Below are positions 62,565 through 64,000 of a stretch of DNA of 64,000 bases, one piece after another. The stretch's first letter is position 1. Each line of letters opens with the position of its first letter. This stretch comes from Homalodisca vitripennis (taxonomy: Eukaryota; Arthropoda; Insecta; Hemiptera; Cicadellidae), in the NCBI RefSeq assembly GCF_021130785.1, contig NC_060213.1:115460501-115524500 (forward strand), given 5' to 3'. The notes under the pieces were generated by a model. The model saw only the letters and a program-made list of their open reading frames with translations, did no database searches and was not told the DNA's origin. The translations under genes and the position numbers were made by a program.

Positions 62565-63074
62565 AAACGGTGATATTTGTTAGTGCCATAATAATGAAAA
62601 CTCCATTTTAAGATAAACCTCAAGCAAGGTTTATAAAATGTAGCGTTATAATGGAATATGAACCAACTGCTATAGTAACTCTACAGTAAAAGCTTTTAAG
62701 ATGCAGCCTGAAATGTTTATTTTTATTGTGTTTTCAGTTTTTTTATTTTGGAACGACACATATAATGCTTCTCTTTAGCAAGTTACAATAATGTACTACC
62801 TAAGTTATTTCTACAGGTTCATATGTTTGAAAGAAAGTTCTTACAACTGTTGGACGATTTTAAAAACAGCACTATAAATTGTAAAAGCCAATATTTAAAC
62901 ATTATACAATTTGTATACATATATATTATAGTAAGTTATTTAGAATGTTATGAAAAAAATTGTGAAAACCACCGTTTAAAGCAGTTTTTGTAAAGCTATT
63001 AAAATATTTGAGACATAATAGGTAAACATGCACTTAAGTTAGTAATTTGCATGCACTTCAAATTGATACATCAA
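61546..63074. other. AT-rich non-coding DNA with paired hairpins and an AT tract
   Basis: Two adjoining hairpins lie at 61712-61769. TTAGGATAAA pairs with TTTATCCTAA around 8 nt, and AAGATATTAAAC pairs with GTTTAATATCTT around 8 nt, sharing the bases at the joint. No gene was recognised in the rest. Confidence 0.45.
62522..62561. repeat. (AT)n microsatellite
   Basis: Uninterrupted AT dinucleotides of about 40 bp. Confidence 0.96.
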
Positions 63075-63187
63075 ACACTAAAATTGAGTAAATAATCAAA
63101 ACGTTAAAACGTTTTGATTATTTACTCAATTTTAGTGTGTAACATGGAATTTTTAATTTCTTAAAAGAAATTAAAAATTCCATGTTA
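63075..63187. repeat. Two abutting perfect palindromes
   Basis: 63075-63138 has 31-bp arms (ACACTAAAATTGAGTAAATA and on to AACGTT) that are perfect complements around a 2-nt AA centre. After one base, 63140-63187 has 23-bp arms (TAACATGGAATTTTTAATTT and on) that are again perfect around AA. Neither arm contains a mismatch. No coding sequence is involved. They lie about 400 bp downstream, in its own sense, of the Helitron helicase remnant. Confidence 0.97.
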
Positions 63188-63593
63188 AGAAACTCAAAAA
63201 CTTTAATTCAAATTATTAAAACAATTATGTTATTAGAATAGTGGAACTTAAAATGTGTATAATAGATAAATAATTCATATTTTTAAGTTTATGTATAGCT
63301 ATACTTGTATTTACTTTTATACAAAATGTATGTACTAGTAACTTGTAAAACACTGTTCTGTTATGTGACTGAAATAGGAATGGTTCGCTGTAGATGACGA
63401 CAGCTGATAAACAAATGCCAACCATTCATTTTCTCAGTTCAATTTATTTCATTACCGTAACTGACATGTTTATTGTTAGATATGTTAAAAGATAAACGTG
63501 TATTGAAAACTATAGATTTTTGTTGTAAAGTATAAAAACTATATAAAAAAATCATTGTTAATTTGGAAAAGAAATTAAGTGTAAGATATTATT

Positions 63594-63814
63594 TTTAGTT
63601 CGTCCTTAGCCAATAAAAATAAGGTCGACGGTTTTCCCACATGAGAACATGCTACATATAACTGTCGTTGTGGAAAACATGGTGTGTCCAAATCCAAGCC
63701 GCAAACGGACATTGTTTGCCTCGTGACGTATTGGTTGTCATTGAGAATGCCAATCCAAAGCAAATTCAATTCACTTGGGACTTCTGTCAGAATCATTCGA
63801 ATGTGTGTCAACAA
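63594..63814 (-). pseudogene. Helitron Rep/helicase C-terminal fragment
   Basis: The minus-strand frame from 63814 reads HIRMILTEVPSELNL, then after a patch of wrong frame CGLDLDTPCFPQRQLYVACS and HVGKPSTLFLLA. The QLYVACSRVGKPSxLF block is the C-terminal helicase motif of the PIF1-like domain in Helitron transposases. In the patch between, the neighbouring frame gives LAFSMTTNTSRGKQ, the LAFAMTINKSQGQS motif of the same domain, so two compensating frameshifts are present. Helitrons move by rolling-circle replication using a Rep nuclease fused to this helicase. The rest of the protein lies beyond the window or is lost. It is inactive as it stands. Confidence 0.85.
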
Positions 63815-64000
63815 AATAATTTAGCCTTGGAACTTGCCTAGCGAATTATATTGATTGGTCCTACTTATTAACCAAGTCTACACATTTAGGTTTGGAGTGA
63901 ATTTTCATATTATAATCTAAAAAAGATGAGCATTCATGAGAAATCCATTTGTTAGACGTACAGTTATGACAAAGATCCACATTACTACAGTTACATTCCA
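63815..64000. other. Window edge, no feature resolved
   Basis: More of the Helitron could lie here on the minus strand, but I could not follow its reading frame beyond 63814. Confidence 0.3.

Noticed and set aside
1..64000. CRISPR arrays, operons, ribosome binding sites, bacterial terminators
   Set aside because: The window is eukaryotic. The regular repeats present lack the short repeat-unique spacer layout of CRISPR, and no prokaryotic gene organisation exists.

Overview
This looks like a piece of an AT-rich arthropod nuclear genome, most likely an insect. The reasons are a decayed 28S rRNA copy of arthropod type, mariner and DUF4817-type Tc1/mariner transposons, CR1/jockey-like LINEs, a Helitron remnant and a 5S-promoter SINE. 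The order cannot be fixed from the sequence; a hemipteran-like TE mix is only an impression. No intact multi-exon host gene, tRNA, CRISPR array or bacterial-style operon is visible. The window is a gene-poor, transposon- and satellite-filled region in which the recognisable coding sequence is mostly dead mobile-element protein.

Layout. 0-4 kb: a 28S rRNA fragment fused directly to a LINE ORF1/ORF2 junction fragment, both on the minus strand. 4-19 kb: AT-rich DNA with several local duplications: a 226-bp tandem pair at 9.6-10.0 kb, a 63-bp minisatellite beside one unit of a 118-bp satellite at 14.3-14.8 kb, a 225-bp tandem pair at 17.9-18.4 kb, and a fold-back element at 18.9-19.4 kb. 19.8-20.7 kb: an internally deleted mariner with perfect 30-bp terminal repeats. 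26-32 kb: a GIY-YIG endonuclease fragment, two unrecognised broken coding regions, a 2.45-kb Tc1/mariner-type element with inverted repeats of about 540 bp, and a 5S-derived SINE. 35-40.5 kb: a 5'-truncated but nearly complete LINE (ORF1, APE-RT ORF2, 3' hairpin) lying inside a (TC)n tract. 45-47 kb: a LINE RNase H remnant and a decayed tandem repeat. 49.9-51.7 kb: the C-terminal part of a pogo/jerky-type DDE_1 transposase carrying a PHD finger, the largest undamaged non-LINE reading frame here. 55.1-55.9 kb: a broken, unrecognised coding-like stretch. 60.9-61.5 kb: a six-unit array of the same 118-bp satellite seen at 14.4 kb. 63-64 kb: two abutting perfect palindromes next to a Helitron helicase C-terminus.

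These parts do not form a pathway. They show repeated insertion and decay of selfish elements. The most informative items are the LINE bounded on both sides by the same dinucleotide tract, the 5S-promoter SINE, the 28S-LINE chimera, the 118-bp satellite shared by two loci 46 kb apart, the back-to-back palindromes, and several coding-like stretches that automated ORF calling misses because frameshifts or missing ATGs break them up.
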